Positions 44,906 through 53,848 of a stretch of 57,491 nucleotides of DNA are shown piece by piece. Where the stretch lies: contig QEVG01000033.1 in the NCBI GenBank assembly GCA_003576905.1, positions 1 to 57,491 of the forward strand, given 5' to 3'. The position numbers and the translations under genes are program-made. The notes under the pieces are model-generated. The model saw only the letters and a list, made by a program, of their open reading frames with translations, did not search any database and was not told where the DNA came from. The DNA is from Planctomycetota bacterium (GTDB lineage Bacteria > Planctomycetota > Phycisphaerae > UBA1845 > UTPLA1). Every line of letters begins with the position of its first letter. Position 1 is the stretch's first letter.

Positions 44906-46987
44906 ATGATGCGTCTTCGCCGGATTCCTTTGACACAGATCATATGTATGGGCCTTTTGGTCGCCGTCGCGCGAGCCGACGAGGGCATGTGGCTCCTCGA
45001 TCGCCTTCCGGAAGCGGAGCTCAGAGAGAAGTTCGGCTTCGAGCCTCGGCCGGATTGGATTGAACATGTTCGCCGGAGCTGCGTGCGGGTCGGAGCCGGG
45101 GGTTCGGCCTCTTTCGTTTCGGCGAACGGCCTGCTTATGACCAATCACCATGTCGCGTCGGATATGATCGCCGACCTCTCGAACGAAGCGAATGATTACA
45201 TGAAGTCCGGGTTTTACGCCCGGACGCTCGCCGAAGAGCTGAAGTGCCCGCAGACTGAGCTCTCGGTGCTCATGTCAACGGAGGATGTCACGGCGCGGGT
45301 CAATTCCGGCGTCACGCCGGAGTTGTCCGCCGCCGACGCCCAGGCACTTCGTCGCAAGGCCATGGCCGAGATTGAAAAGGAGGCGCGCACGCGCACCGGC
45401 CTGACGCCCGAGGTCGTAGAGCTGTACCACGGGGCCCGGTATCACCTTTATCTCTCCAAGCGTTACACCGATGTCCGCCTGGTCTTCGCGCCCGAAGCGG
45501 GCATCGCGTTTTTCGGCGGAGATCTCGATAACTTTGAATACCCGCGCTACAACCTGGACGTCACGTTCCTTCGCGCATACGAAGACGGCAAGCCGGCACG
45601 AACCGAGCATTACCTCAAATGGAGCGCCGCCGGCCCGAAGGAGGGGGAACTGACGTTCATCGCCGGTCACCCCGCCCGCACGCAGCGGCTTTATACCGTC
45701 GAACATCTCGAGTTTCTGAGGGATGTTCATATCCCCCTGGTGCTCAGCGCCTACAACCAGCGGGAAGTGGCCCTGCTTCAGTTCATGGGCCGCAGCCCGG
45801 AAATCAAGCGAATCGCCACCGAGGACCTGCTTGGCATCCAGAACGGCCGAAAAGCCTACGGCGGCATCCTCGAGGGCCTGCTCGACGAACAGCTTTTGGC
45901 ACAGAAGCGCAAGGCCCAGCAGGAGCTCATCGACTTCATCAATGCCGATCCCCGGCGAAAGGCCGCCTACGGCGGCGCGCACAGGATGCTTGCCGAGGCG
46001 ATCGACCGCTGCCGGCCGGATTACCCGGCATACATGATGACGACAAATCGGCGAACCTCGCTCGGCCGGCTCTATGGAGTCGCCCTGAAGCTCGTGCAGG
46101 CCGCGGCCGAGCGGGCGAGGCCCGACGGCGAGCGGCTTGACGAGTACCGCGATGCCAGTCTTCCGTCACTCGAGCTGGACCTGTTCTCCGAGGCCCCGAT
46201 CCACGACGCCCTCGAAGAGCTTCGGCTCTCCGATGGTCTTGTCCGCCTCGGCCGCGTCCTGGGCGGCAGCCACCCGGTGGTCAAGACCGCGCTCGCCGGG
46301 CGCGATGCGCGAAGCCGCGCGGCGGAGCTGTTGACCGGGTGCACCCTCAAAGACGTGGCGGTCCGCCGAAAACTCTACGAAGGCGGTTCGTCGGCCATCG
46401 CCGAGTGCGACGACCCGATGATCCGCCTTGCCCGCGAACTGGATCCGCTCGTCCGTAAGTACCGCGCGAAGTACGAGGATGAGTTCGAGGGCGTCGAAAA
46501 GGAAGCCTACGGCCGGATCGCCGCGGCGCTCTTCGAGTTGCACGGCGACCGCGTGTATCCCGATGCTACATTCACGCTGCGCCTATCATACGGCACCGTC
46601 GCCGGCTACGACGAGCCCGATCGCGCCGTCCCCGCCATGACAACCTATCGCGGTCTCTACAAGCTGGCCGCCCAGCGCGACAACCAGCCTCCCTATGAAC
46701 TGCCCGCCCGCTGGCGCGAGCGAAAAGACAAGCTTGATCTCAATGTTCCCTTCAACTTTGTCTGCACCAATGACATTATCGGCGGCAATTCGGGCAGCCC
46801 CATCTTCAATCGCGATGGCGAGATCGTCGGCATCGTCTTTGACGGCAACATTCACGGCCTCGTGTGGGACTTCCAGTTCGACATGAAGCGGGCCCGCGCC
46901 GTCGGCGTACACAGCCGCGCGATCATCGATGCGCTGGAGAAGATTTACGACGCTTCCCCCCTGGTTGCCGAAATCCTTGGCAGATAG
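44906..46987 (+). CDS. S46 family dipeptidyl-peptidase, DPP7-like
   Basis: The ATG at 44906 has GGGGAG just before it and gives 693 residues, normal for the family. A signal peptide ends near VARADEG. The chymotrypsin-like catalytic residues are visible: TNHHVASD (His81 or His82), DLDNFEYPRYNLD for Asp, and GGNSGSPIF with Ser629. A large helical insertion sits between. The residue 18 after the serine is glycine, as in P. gingivalis DPP7, whereas DPP11 has arginine there; a preference for hydrophobic P1 residues is therefore inferred. It removes dipeptides from peptides outside the cytoplasm. Confidence 0.92.
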   Translation: MMRLRRIPLTQIICMGLLVAVARADEGMWLLDRLPEAELREKFGFEPRPDWIEHVRRSCVRVGAGGSASFVSANGLLMTNHHVASDMIADLSNEANDYMKSGFYARTLAEELKCPQTELSVLMSTEDVTARVNSGVTPELSAADAQALRRKAMAEIEKEARTRTGLTPEVVELYHGARYHLYLSKRYTDVRLVFAPEAGIAFFGGDLDNFEYPRYNLDVTFLRAYEDGKPARTEHYLKWSAAGPKEGELTFIAGHPARTQRLYTVEHLEFLRDVHIPLVLSAYNQREVALLQFMGRSPEIKRIATEDLLGIQNGRKAYGGILEGLLDEQLLAQKRKAQQELIDFINADPRRKAAYGGAHRMLAEAIDRCRPDYPAYMMTTNRRTSLGRLYGVALKLVQAAAERARPDGERLDEYRDASLPSLELDLFSEAPIHDALEELRLSDGLVRLGRVLGGSHPVVKTALAGRDARSRAAELLTGCTLKDVAVRRKLYEGGSSAIAECDDPMIRLARELDPLVRKYRAKYEDEFEGVEKEAYGRIAAALFELHGDRVYPDATFTLRLSYGTVAGYDEPDRAVPAMTTYRGLYKLAAQRDNQPPYELPARWRERKDKLDLNVPFNFVCTNDIIGGNSGSPIFNRDGEIVGIVFDGNIHGLVWDFQFDMKRARAVGVHSRAIIDALEKIYDASPLVAEILGR

Positions 46988-47272
46988 CCCGCCGCGGTTC
47001 GCCGCGTCCGCAATGCGACCGTGCCGTCCGCGCTTGCTCGTGCGCGCCGGCCGGCCCGCCGGCGGCATGGCTATCGGACGGCGATCGCCGACCGGTTTGC
47101 GGACGAGAATCCACTTGTCCCCGCATTAAATCGTATCGTACGTTTGGCGTGTACTGCGAGGCGCAGCCGATCCCGCGTCACCGGGGATGCCGCCCGGCGG
47201 GCCGGCGCCCGCGGCGCGGACCCTACCGGTCGATCTCGGCCTCGGCCTCGATTCGGGCTGCGAGGCATTTGC

Positions 47273-48649
47273 ATGCGGGCTGTTCGAACATCCATTGGAA
47301 ACGGCGCGTCTCGCGCACACAACGTTTCGCTGTTCATTTTCTTCGTCGTGACCCTGGCCGGCTGGTACTGGCTCGCGCCTGCACGGGCCACGGCGCGCCG
47401 CGACCGGTCCATTGGCCTGCTGGCGGACGGGCTTTCAATCGCCTGGGTGGATTCCGATGAACGGACCGAGTTCTGGTGTGCGGGCGTCTGCGAGCGACTC
47501 GTGACCGACGCGGCGGTGCTGGCCGTGCGCATGTGGGATGTCACCGGCTGCGTCGTCGCGGACAGCGCGATCGACGAGTCCCTTCTCGAGCTTCTTGAAA
47601 CGCCTCCCGCCTTTTCGCATTGCCGCGTTTCGAACGCACCGGTCGAGCCGACCGATTCCCTCGCGGGGGGTGCGCCGCTGCGCCGTGTCGATCTTGAACT
47701 GGGCGAGTACAGCGCGAGCGACAGGCCGGTCCGCGCGTCGCTCATATTGGCGGATGACGCTGCGTTGGCCGACACGTGGGGCTTTCCGGCTGTGCTCGGC
47801 CTTCTCTGCATCGGCCTGATGTGTTGCGCGCGCTGGCGGTTGAGCCATCACGTCGATCAGCCGCTGGCCCGCCTCGCCCGGGCCGATGGCGCGTCGAGCG
47901 TGCCGCCGGAGGCCTTCGCGCTGATCGGCCGCCGCGACGAGTGGGGCGCGGTCGCGAGGGGAATGGTCGCGATCCAGCAGAAGTCCGAGGAAGCCCTCGC
48001 CCAGGTGGAGCGCGTCGAGCGCCGCATGAACGCCCAGCTGTCGGAGCAAGCCGAGCGGATCATGCGCGACGTCAAGCGATTGCAGCGCGAGGCCTGGCTT
48101 GATCCGCTGACCGGCGTGAAAAACCGCCGCCTTCTTGAGGAGAAGCTGCCGCGCCTTTTCGCGACCCAGCAGGCCGCGCGGCAGGACCTCTCACTTGTCA
48201 TGATCGACCTCGATCACTTCAAGAAGCTGAACGACGCACAGGGACACCGCGCCGGCGACGAGGTGCTTCGTTTCGCCGGAGAGCTGTTTCGACAGTGCTT
48301 ACGCGGCACGGACCTCGCGGTCCGGTATGGCGGCGATGAGTTTGTCCTCATACTCCCCGGCATTGGAGCCATGGACGCGCTGGCGATCGTCCGTCGCATC
48401 GCAAGCATGTTTGCGCAGCGCGTAAAGGTCATGACCGACTTCCAGCCGGCTCCGACCATGACCGCCGGCATCGCCAGTCTCAGGAACAACCAGCCCCGCA
48501 CACCCGAAGCCCTGATTGCCTGCGCGGATCATGCCCTATACCAGGCCAAGCAGTCCGGCCGCGGCCGGTCACGCGTTTGCCAGCCCGATTACCGCGTTCC
48601 CAAGGGCGACGATGCCCCGGTGTCGACAATCGGCGGACCCCACCTATAA
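47273..48649 (+). CDS. Membrane diguanylate cyclase (GGDEF)
   Basis: The ATG at 47273 has GAGG seven bases upstream; the earlier open frame is not coding-like. The product has 458 residues. Two membrane helices (about 19-36 and 170-188) flank a periplasmic sensor of about 130 residues with no recognised fold. A HAMP-like stretch and coiled coil (235-275) lead to the GGDEF domain (from about 277), which starts WLDPLTGVKNRRLLEE. GGDEF is intact at 353-357, so it should make c-di-GMP. An I-site RGTD (344-347) stands five residues before it, giving product inhibition. No EAL domain is present. Confidence 0.93.
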   Translation: MRAVRTSIGNGASRAHNVSLFIFFVVTLAGWYWLAPARATARRDRSIGLLADGLSIAWVDSDERTEFWCAGVCERLVTDAAVLAVRMWDVTGCVVADSAIDESLLELLETPPAFSHCRVSNAPVEPTDSLAGGAPLRRVDLELGEYSASDRPVRASLILADDAALADTWGFPAVLGLLCIGLMCCARWRLSHHVDQPLARLARADGASSVPPEAFALIGRRDEWGAVARGMVAIQQKSEEALAQVERVERRMNAQLSEQAERIMRDVKRLQREAWLDPLTGVKNRRLLEEKLPRLFATQQAARQDLSLVMIDLDHFKKLNDAQGHRAGDEVLRFAGELFRQCLRGTDLAVRYGGDEFVLILPGIGAMDALAIVRRIASMFAQRVKVMTDFQPAPTMTAGIASLRNNQPRTPEALIACADHALYQAKQSGRGRSRVCQPDYRVPKGDDAPVSTIGGPHL

Positions 48650-48683
48650 TTCGCGTCATCTGGTCTCGCCTCCTTGGAGAAAT

Positions 48684-49802
48684 GTGCCGGCCTTGTCGCT
48701 TCATGGAATTCCATCGCGTTTATACATTCCGCTCTTCGCCCTCGTCATGCTTGCCATGCCGCTTTCGGGGTGCGGAAAGGCGGTCACTTTCATCGCCAAC
48801 ACCGGGAATCCCGCCTTCGGACTGACCATCTACGTCGGTGGTGCGGGGCCCATCGGAAACGTCGGCTCGCTCGACGTCCCCGCCGGCCTTCAGGACGCCG
48901 GATACCACGGGGCGATCGAGGTCTTCCCCTGGCAGGGTTTCACCCACGCCGGGGACCAGATGAATCTCTCGCGGAACCGCTCGAAGGGCGTCGAGCTATC
49001 CAACAAGATTCGCGATTACCGGAGGCAATACCCGAACAAGAAGATCAACATCGTCGCCCTCTCCGCCGGAACGGGCATCGCGGCCTTCGCGCTTGAGTAT
49101 CTCCCCGAAGACGTGAAGATCGACAATGGCGTCTTCCTGGCATGCAGCATGTCGAGCCGTTACGACCTAACGCGCGCCCTGCGCCGAATGAACGGAAAGC
49201 TCTACGTCATTTACTCCGATTCCGATCCCATTCTCCGCAATGTCGTCTGGTACACGGGAACCGTTGACCGCGCGTCGCCCGAAGATGGCATCGCCGGCCT
49301 TCGCGGATTCCGCCTGCCTGACATCAAGGGTCCTGATACGGAGCGCCAGTACGCAAAGGTGATTAACGTCCCCTGGCGCATCGACTTCGCCGGGGCCGGC
49401 TACGACGGCGGCCACATAGACTGCACCAGTCGAGAGTTCGTCCGCCGGTACATTGGACCGATTTTTGTCGGCAACGACGAGAGTCTTGTCGGGCGCGAGG
49501 GGCGCCTGGCAGACGCTCCCTTCACATCCCGCCCTGCGAAGCCGCCGAAGAGGTCTCGGGCAAGGGCTGATTCCACGGAGTCCGCCGAGAAGCTTGCGGC
49601 CGAGCCGGAAGGCAGGCCGGACGCACGAGCAAACAGGCCCCGACGGGGCACAAGAGCCGCGGCGACTTCTCAGGATGCGCTGGCGGAGGAAGAACGGCCC
49701 CGGCGCAGCGAACGGCGAAGTCGTCGCGCCGAGGGCGAATCGATTCCGGCGGGAGCCGAGGGGCCCGCGCGGCGGGAGGCTCCAGAGGATCTTCCGGAAT
49801 GA
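48684..49802 (+). CDS. Lipoprotein with hydrolase-like fold and charged tail
   Basis: The GTG at 48684 has GGAGA three bases upstream and gives 372 residues; signal and lipobox end at Cys30 (AMPLSGC). The first strand leads to YVGGAGPIGN, and IVALSAGTGIAAFA is the nucleophile elbow, with alanine in place of the first glycine of GxSxG; YDGGHIDCTSREF supplies a late histidine. The last 110 residues are very rich in Arg, Glu, Ala and Pro and are probably disordered. It resembles the lipoprotein hydrolase at 15922-16698. Its stop overlaps the TetR start (ATGA). Confidence 0.7.
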   Translation: MPALSLHGIPSRLYIPLFALVMLAMPLSGCGKAVTFIANTGNPAFGLTIYVGGAGPIGNVGSLDVPAGLQDAGYHGAIEVFPWQGFTHAGDQMNLSRNRSKGVELSNKIRDYRRQYPNKKINIVALSAGTGIAAFALEYLPEDVKIDNGVFLACSMSSRYDLTRALRRMNGKLYVIYSDSDPILRNVVWYTGTVDRASPEDGIAGLRGFRLPDIKGPDTERQYAKVINVPWRIDFAGAGYDGGHIDCTSREFVRRYIGPIFVGNDESLVGREGRLADAPFTSRPAKPPKRSRARADSTESAEKLAAEPEGRPDARANRPRRGTRAAATSQDALAEEERPRRSERRSRRAEGESIPAGAEGPARREAPEDLPE

Positions 49803-50485
49803 GCATGAAAAGGAACGACCGGTCTCGCCGCGATCGCACCGCCGTACTGCCGGTCGTGCCCGAGGCGCGAGCGGCGCCGCGCATGGCCGCGACCGATCGG
49901 CGCATGCAGCTTCTGGAGGCGAGTATCTCGTGCTTTGCGGAGTACGGCTACCAGGGCACGACGACCGCGCGGCTCGCCCGTGCTGCCCACGTCAGCGAAC
50001 CCGTCCTCTATCAGCACTTTCACAGCAAGCGCGATCTGTTCGTCGCCCTGATCGAAGAGGTCGGGCGCGAGGTGTTGCGCGAGTGGCGAAAGGCGATCGC
50101 CCCCCTCCGGTCGCCGATGGATCAGCTTCGCGTCCTCCTTCGGCTGAATCCTGCAACGACCGATCCCCGGACGCGTCAACTCTATAGAGTCATCTTTGCG
50201 GCACAGGCCCAGCTTCACGAGCCCGAAATCCTCGCGGCCCTCCGCCGCCACTATGAAAAATACGCGAAGTTCCTGACCCAGGTCCTTCAGCGCGCCCAAC
50301 GCGGTGGTTTCGTGCGACGCGACGTCTCGGCCGCCGGGCTTGCCTGGCAGCTTGTGCACGCCGGCATTGGATTCGCGCTGCTTAAGCCGCTGGAGATTCC
50401 CGGCCACGCGACGCCCGCGACCGTCGAACAGGCGATTGGTTTGTTAATGGAGCAGCTATCGGGCAGCGGGTCGGGCGACGCCTGA
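49799..50485 (+). CDS. TetR/AcrR-family transcriptional regulator
   Basis: The 228-residue protein has a basic N-terminal extension, then a TetR helix-turn-helix (about 35-80): RRMQLLEASISCFAEYGYQG, TTTARLARAAHVSEPVLYQH and FHSKRDLFVALIEEV. The C-terminal 140 residues are the helical ligand-binding and dimerisation domain, too variable to name a ligand. The ATG overlaps the stop of the lipoprotein hydrolase gene, so the two are translated together and the regulator probably controls that gene. No operator can be identified with confidence. Confidence 0.9.
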   Translation: MSMKRNDRSRRDRTAVLPVVPEARAAPRMAATDRRMQLLEASISCFAEYGYQGTTTARLARAAHVSEPVLYQHFHSKRDLFVALIEEVGREVLREWRKAIAPLRSPMDQLRVLLRLNPATTDPRTRQLYRVIFAAQAQLHEPEILAALRRHYEKYAKFLTQVLQRAQRGGFVRRDVSAAGLAWQLVHAGIGFALLKPLEIPGHATPATVEQAIGLLMEQLSGSGSGDA

Positions 50486-50499
50486 CACCGCGAACCTGG

Positions 50500-50772
50500 C
50501 TATTCGTTGGACTTGGCCGGTGTCGATTCGACTTTCTTGTTGTCGCTGACCTCGTAACGATTCCCGCCGGCTTCCGGCTTGTGGGGCATCTGCTTCACTT
50601 CGTCGCCGGTGTCCTGAAGGCCCTTTTTGAACTCCACGATGCCCTTGCCGAGGGAGCGGCCGACTTCGGGCAGTCGTCTGCCGAAGATCAGCAGGGCGAT
50701 GACGCCGATGATCATCAACTCGGGCCAGCCGAGATTCTGAAAAAATGCCAGGATGTGCGGCGCCGGCGTCAT
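50500..50772 (-). CDS. tatA: Sec-independent translocase subunit TatA
   Basis: The 90-residue protein has the TatA/E layout: a short N-terminus, one membrane helix (WPELMIIGVIALLIFGRRLP), the hinge and amphipathic helix EVGRSLGKGIVEFKKGLQDT, and an acidic tail. The FGRRLPEVGRSLG stretch is characteristic. It forms the pore of the twin-arginine pathway, which exports folded proteins. It is alone here; TatB and TatC are not nearby. It is convergent with the TetR gene, and its stop is 14 bases from the TetR stop. Confidence 0.93.
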   Translation of the reverse strand: MTPAPHILAFFQNLGWPELMIIGVIALLIFGRRLPEVGRSLGKGIVEFKKGLQDTGDEVKQMPHKPEAGGNRYEVSDNKKVESTPAKSNE

Positions 50773-50960
50773 GATAGGTCTCCCTGCCAGTAGGGGGCAT
50801 TAACCTCTTTAATCATATCTCCGATCGGCTTGAATCGCCAATCTGTCCACTCCCGTCGTAGCCATGGCCGATAGAAACTGCGAACCCCAGGCGGCGGCCC
50901 GGGCGCGGTATTTGCCGACTCACCTGGGTTTCAGTCCCGCGCCGCCCGCCGGAAGCCGAC

Positions 50961-52304
50961 GTGAACCCGACGCTCGTAAAGCACGTTCTTCTGCCCGTCC
51001 ACGAGGGAATCCTCGGTCGCGGGACCCTCGGCTACCTCCGCCGCCTTGAAGAATCGCAGCACTGGTCCCGCCGGCGTCTGGCGCGGCTTCAGGCTGCGAA
51101 ACTGCGCCGGCTTTTGACCCATGCGCACCGCAACTGCCCTTTCTATCGCGAGCGGATGGATGCCGCCGGGTTCGATCCGACGCATGCGGGACCTGCGGGC
51201 CTGAAGCGCCTCCCGCTGCTGACCAAGGCCGATATCCGGGCGCATATCGCCGACATGTGCGACCGCTCCGTGCCGGGAGGGCTGCACCCCTTTAACACCG
51301 GCGGTTCCACCGGCGAGCCGCTTCAGTTCTTCACCTGCCGGGGACGCCAGGCGTCCGATCAGGCGGCGCGCGCCCGGTCGCGGCGATGGTTCGGGATCGA
51401 TCTGGGTCAGCGCGAGTTTTACCTTTGGGGCTCGCCGGTGGAACTGTCCCTTCAGGATCGCGCCCGCGGCCTCCGCGATCGTCTCACAAACCATCGGCTG
51501 GTCAGTGCTTTCAATATGACCCCGGCCGCCATGCAGGCCGCCCTCGACGAAGTCCGCCGATTCGATCCCGTTCACATCTTCGCCTACCCGAGCAGCCTCG
51601 CCCGGCTTCTGTGCTTCGCCCGCGAGTGCGGTCGTCGGATCGAGGCCCCGTCGCTTCGCGCCGTGTTTGTCTCCGGAGAAGTCTTCACGCGGGCCGATCG
51701 CGCCGTCATCGAGGAGGCCTTTGCCGTTCCCGTCGCCGACGGCTACGGCTCGCGCGAGGGCGGCTTCGTCGCGCACCAGTGCCCGATGGGAAGCTACCAT
51801 GTGACCGTCGAAAGCCACGTCGTCGAACTGCTCGACGACAAGGGGGATGATGTCCATCCGGGGGCGCTGGGCGAGATCGTGCTGACCCACCTGGACGCCT
51901 TTGGCATGCCGTTCATCCGGTATCGCACCGGCGACATGGCACGGCGCGGCGCGGAACACTGCCCCTGCGGCCGCCCCCACGACGTGATCACCTCCATCGA
52001 GGGACGCCGGACCGACATGCTCCGAACGACGTCGGGCGGACTGGCTCACGGTCTCTCGGTGATCTACGTCCTTCGGGACGCGCCGGGCATCGCCGAGTTC
52101 AAGGTGACGCAGGCGCCGTCGCTGGACCTGGATGTGCAGATCGTGCCGCGCGGCAAGCTCAGTCCGCCGCAGATCGAGGGCATCGCCCGCGGCCTTCGAC
52201 GGCAGCTTGGCGAGAGCCTCGAGGTGCGCATCAGGGTCGTAGATCGGATTCCGCCCGACCCGTCCGGGAAGCACCGGCACGTGGTCGGTCCGCCGGTCCC
52301 GTGA
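50961..52304 (+). CDS. CapK/PaaK-like adenylate-forming enzyme
   Basis: The 447-residue protein starts at a GTG at 50961 after GGAAG. It resembles phenylacetate-CoA ligases and the CapK family of capsule clusters. The AMP-binding P-loop is FNTGGSTGEPLQFFTCRG; a later adenylation motif is GYGSREGGFVAHQCP; FIRYRTGDMARRG holds the aspartate that binds ribose. A CxCGRPH segment follows (HCPCGRPHDVI). The neighbouring VanZ-like and glycosylphosphotransferase genes suggest an envelope polysaccharide role rather than phenylacetate catabolism. Its 3' end overlaps the VanZ-like gene tail to tail by 74 bases. Confidence 0.83.
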   Translation: MNPTLVKHVLLPVHEGILGRGTLGYLRRLEESQHWSRRRLARLQAAKLRRLLTHAHRNCPFYRERMDAAGFDPTHAGPAGLKRLPLLTKADIRAHIADMCDRSVPGGLHPFNTGGSTGEPLQFFTCRGRQASDQAARARSRRWFGIDLGQREFYLWGSPVELSLQDRARGLRDRLTNHRLVSAFNMTPAAMQAALDEVRRFDPVHIFAYPSSLARLLCFARECGRRIEAPSLRAVFVSGEVFTRADRAVIEEAFAVPVADGYGSREGGFVAHQCPMGSYHVTVESHVVELLDDKGDDVHPGALGEIVLTHLDAFGMPFIRYRTGDMARRGAEHCPCGRPHDVITSIEGRRTDMLRTTSGGLAHGLSVIYVLRDAPGIAEFKVTQAPSLDLDVQIVPRGKLSPPQIEGIARGLRRQLGESLEVRIRVVDRIPPDPSGKHRHVVGPPVP

Positions 52305-53805
52305 CAAGGGGCTTGTAGGTATCGCCCTCGATCAGCTGCCGAGTGAGCAGGTCGTCAACCTCGACGACGCGCAGCGACGCGCGCAGGTCGCGCACCCACC
52401 GGACGGCAATGCCGGCAAGTGTGCTTGCCGCGCCCGCCAGGAGGATCGTCGTGATGTCCGAGGCGCGGCTGGGCATGTACAGGTGCAGCGTCTCGGCGAG
52501 CGCCGCGGCCAGCATGGATGCCAGCGAAGTCGTCACCAGTTGCAGTCGCCAGGGCCATCGCGCGCAGCCTTCCAGAAGGACCGCGATCGCCGCTCCAAGA
52601 ATGCCGTACCGCACGAAGTCGCCCGAGATGTCCGCGAGCGCGATGTTCGCGTCGCTGCCGAAGTGCGCCCGAAAGGGAAACAGGCATACGCGCCCGGGCG
52701 AGGGGGCAGCCGCCGGATCAAAGTCAAAAGGGACAAGCTCAAAGAGTGCCACCATAAAAACACAACCCGCCGCCAGCGCGGCGGGCAGCCGGTCCGGAGG
52801 CCCGGCGCGTCCGGCCGCCGCCCGGTTCTCGCGTCGCTCGATGAGAAACGCCGCGACCGCGCCGACGGGCCATCCGGCCACGGCGCACCAGGCCGTCGCC
52901 GCGTCGAACCCGTGCGACATCAGAAAGATGCGCACGAAGACAATCATCCCCGCGATCAGAAGCGAAACGCCGCCGGCACTGAGTACGGTCACGATCCGGC
53001 GGCGACGCTCCTCCGCCAGCCCCAGAATGACCAGCGCTGCAATCGCCGCGAAGAGCATCGCATCTACGCCGCGATCCAGCGCGTATTCCATCCGCTCGCG
53101 CTGGAGTTCGGTCTGCGCCGCGACATCTCCCGTCGACCGGGAGGCTGCCAGCTTCTCGCCCATCTCGCGATAGCGCGCCAGCGGATGAAAGTCCGCGCTG
53201 CGCCACGCCGCCGCGGCCGTCTGGGTGACGTCCACCACCACGTCATAGGGTCGAAGCTGGGCAACCAGCACAAGCGCGATAAACCCCTTGCACACCGCCA
53301 GTCGCCAGTTGCGACGGGCGTCTGCGACCGCGTGCCGCGCCGCAATCCTGAGCCACGGCTCGAAGGCGAGAACAAGGCCCGCCCCGATCCCGCTGCCGGC
53401 GACGTTGGCGCATACGTCCGCCCACGACCCGACGCGCGAGTGAACGAAGTTCTGCGCGTATTCGATGCCGGCGCTGAGGAGGGCGCCGTAGAACACGGCC
53501 GCGATCATCGCCCGGAGGCGGCCCTTTGTCCGCCGGCGCGCGACACCGCACACGCTCGCGCCAAGGGGGATGTAGATCGTGATGTTGGCGAGGATGTCCG
53601 GCGCGTTCAGTGCGTCGGAGCGAAGGCCCAGGCGCCATCCCGGTCCGCCCGCCGAGTCCGGCAAGCCGCGAAAATCGAATGGCACGAGACACGTGTAGAC
53701 CAGGCCGAGCGTCAGCACCGCCGGCAGCAGATCCAGCGCGCGCCGGTGGATGGCCAGGATGACCGGCTCATCGGAAACCAGCGTGGCCGTGGGCGGGCGG
53801 TGCAT
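52231..53805 (-). CDS. Membrane protein with two VanZ-like domains
   Basis: The 524-residue protein has about ten membrane helices in two halves that look alike. The first (about 35-150) has VYTCLVPFDFRGLP, NITIYIPLGA and EYAQNFVHSRVGSWADVCAN. The second (about 345-475) has FELVPFDFDPAA, FVRYGILGAAI and ETLHLYMPSRASDITTILLA. Both repeat the P-F-D-F ... E-x-x-Q/H-x-x-x-x-S/P-R-x-x-x-x-x-D pattern of VanZ-like proteins, known from teicoplanin resistance and of unclear function. Between them is a region of charged loops. This is an internal duplication. It is tail to tail with the CapK-like gene. Confidence 0.82.
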   Translation of the reverse strand: MHRPPTATLVSDEPVILAIHRRALDLLPAVLTLGLVYTCLVPFDFRGLPDSAGGPGWRLGLRSDALNAPDILANITIYIPLGASVCGVARRRTKGRLRAMIAAVFYGALLSAGIEYAQNFVHSRVGSWADVCANVAGSGIGAGLVLAFEPWLRIAARHAVADARRNWRLAVCKGFIALVLVAQLRPYDVVVDVTQTAAAAWRSADFHPLARYREMGEKLAASRSTGDVAAQTELQRERMEYALDRGVDAMLFAAIAALVILGLAEERRRRIVTVLSAGGVSLLIAGMIVFVRIFLMSHGFDAATAWCAVAGWPVGAVAAFLIERRENRAAAGRAGPPDRLPAALAAGCVFMVALFELVPFDFDPAAAPSPGRVCLFPFRAHFGSDANIALADISGDFVRYGILGAAIAVLLEGCARWPWRLQLVTTSLASMLAAALAETLHLYMPSRASDITTILLAGAASTLAGIAVRWVRDLRASLRVVEVDDLLTRQLIEGDTYKPLVTGPADRPRAGASRTGRAESDLRP

Positions 53806-53848
53806 GGGAATCGTCTTTCGCTGTCACGGCGCAATCCGCGCCGAGCGC

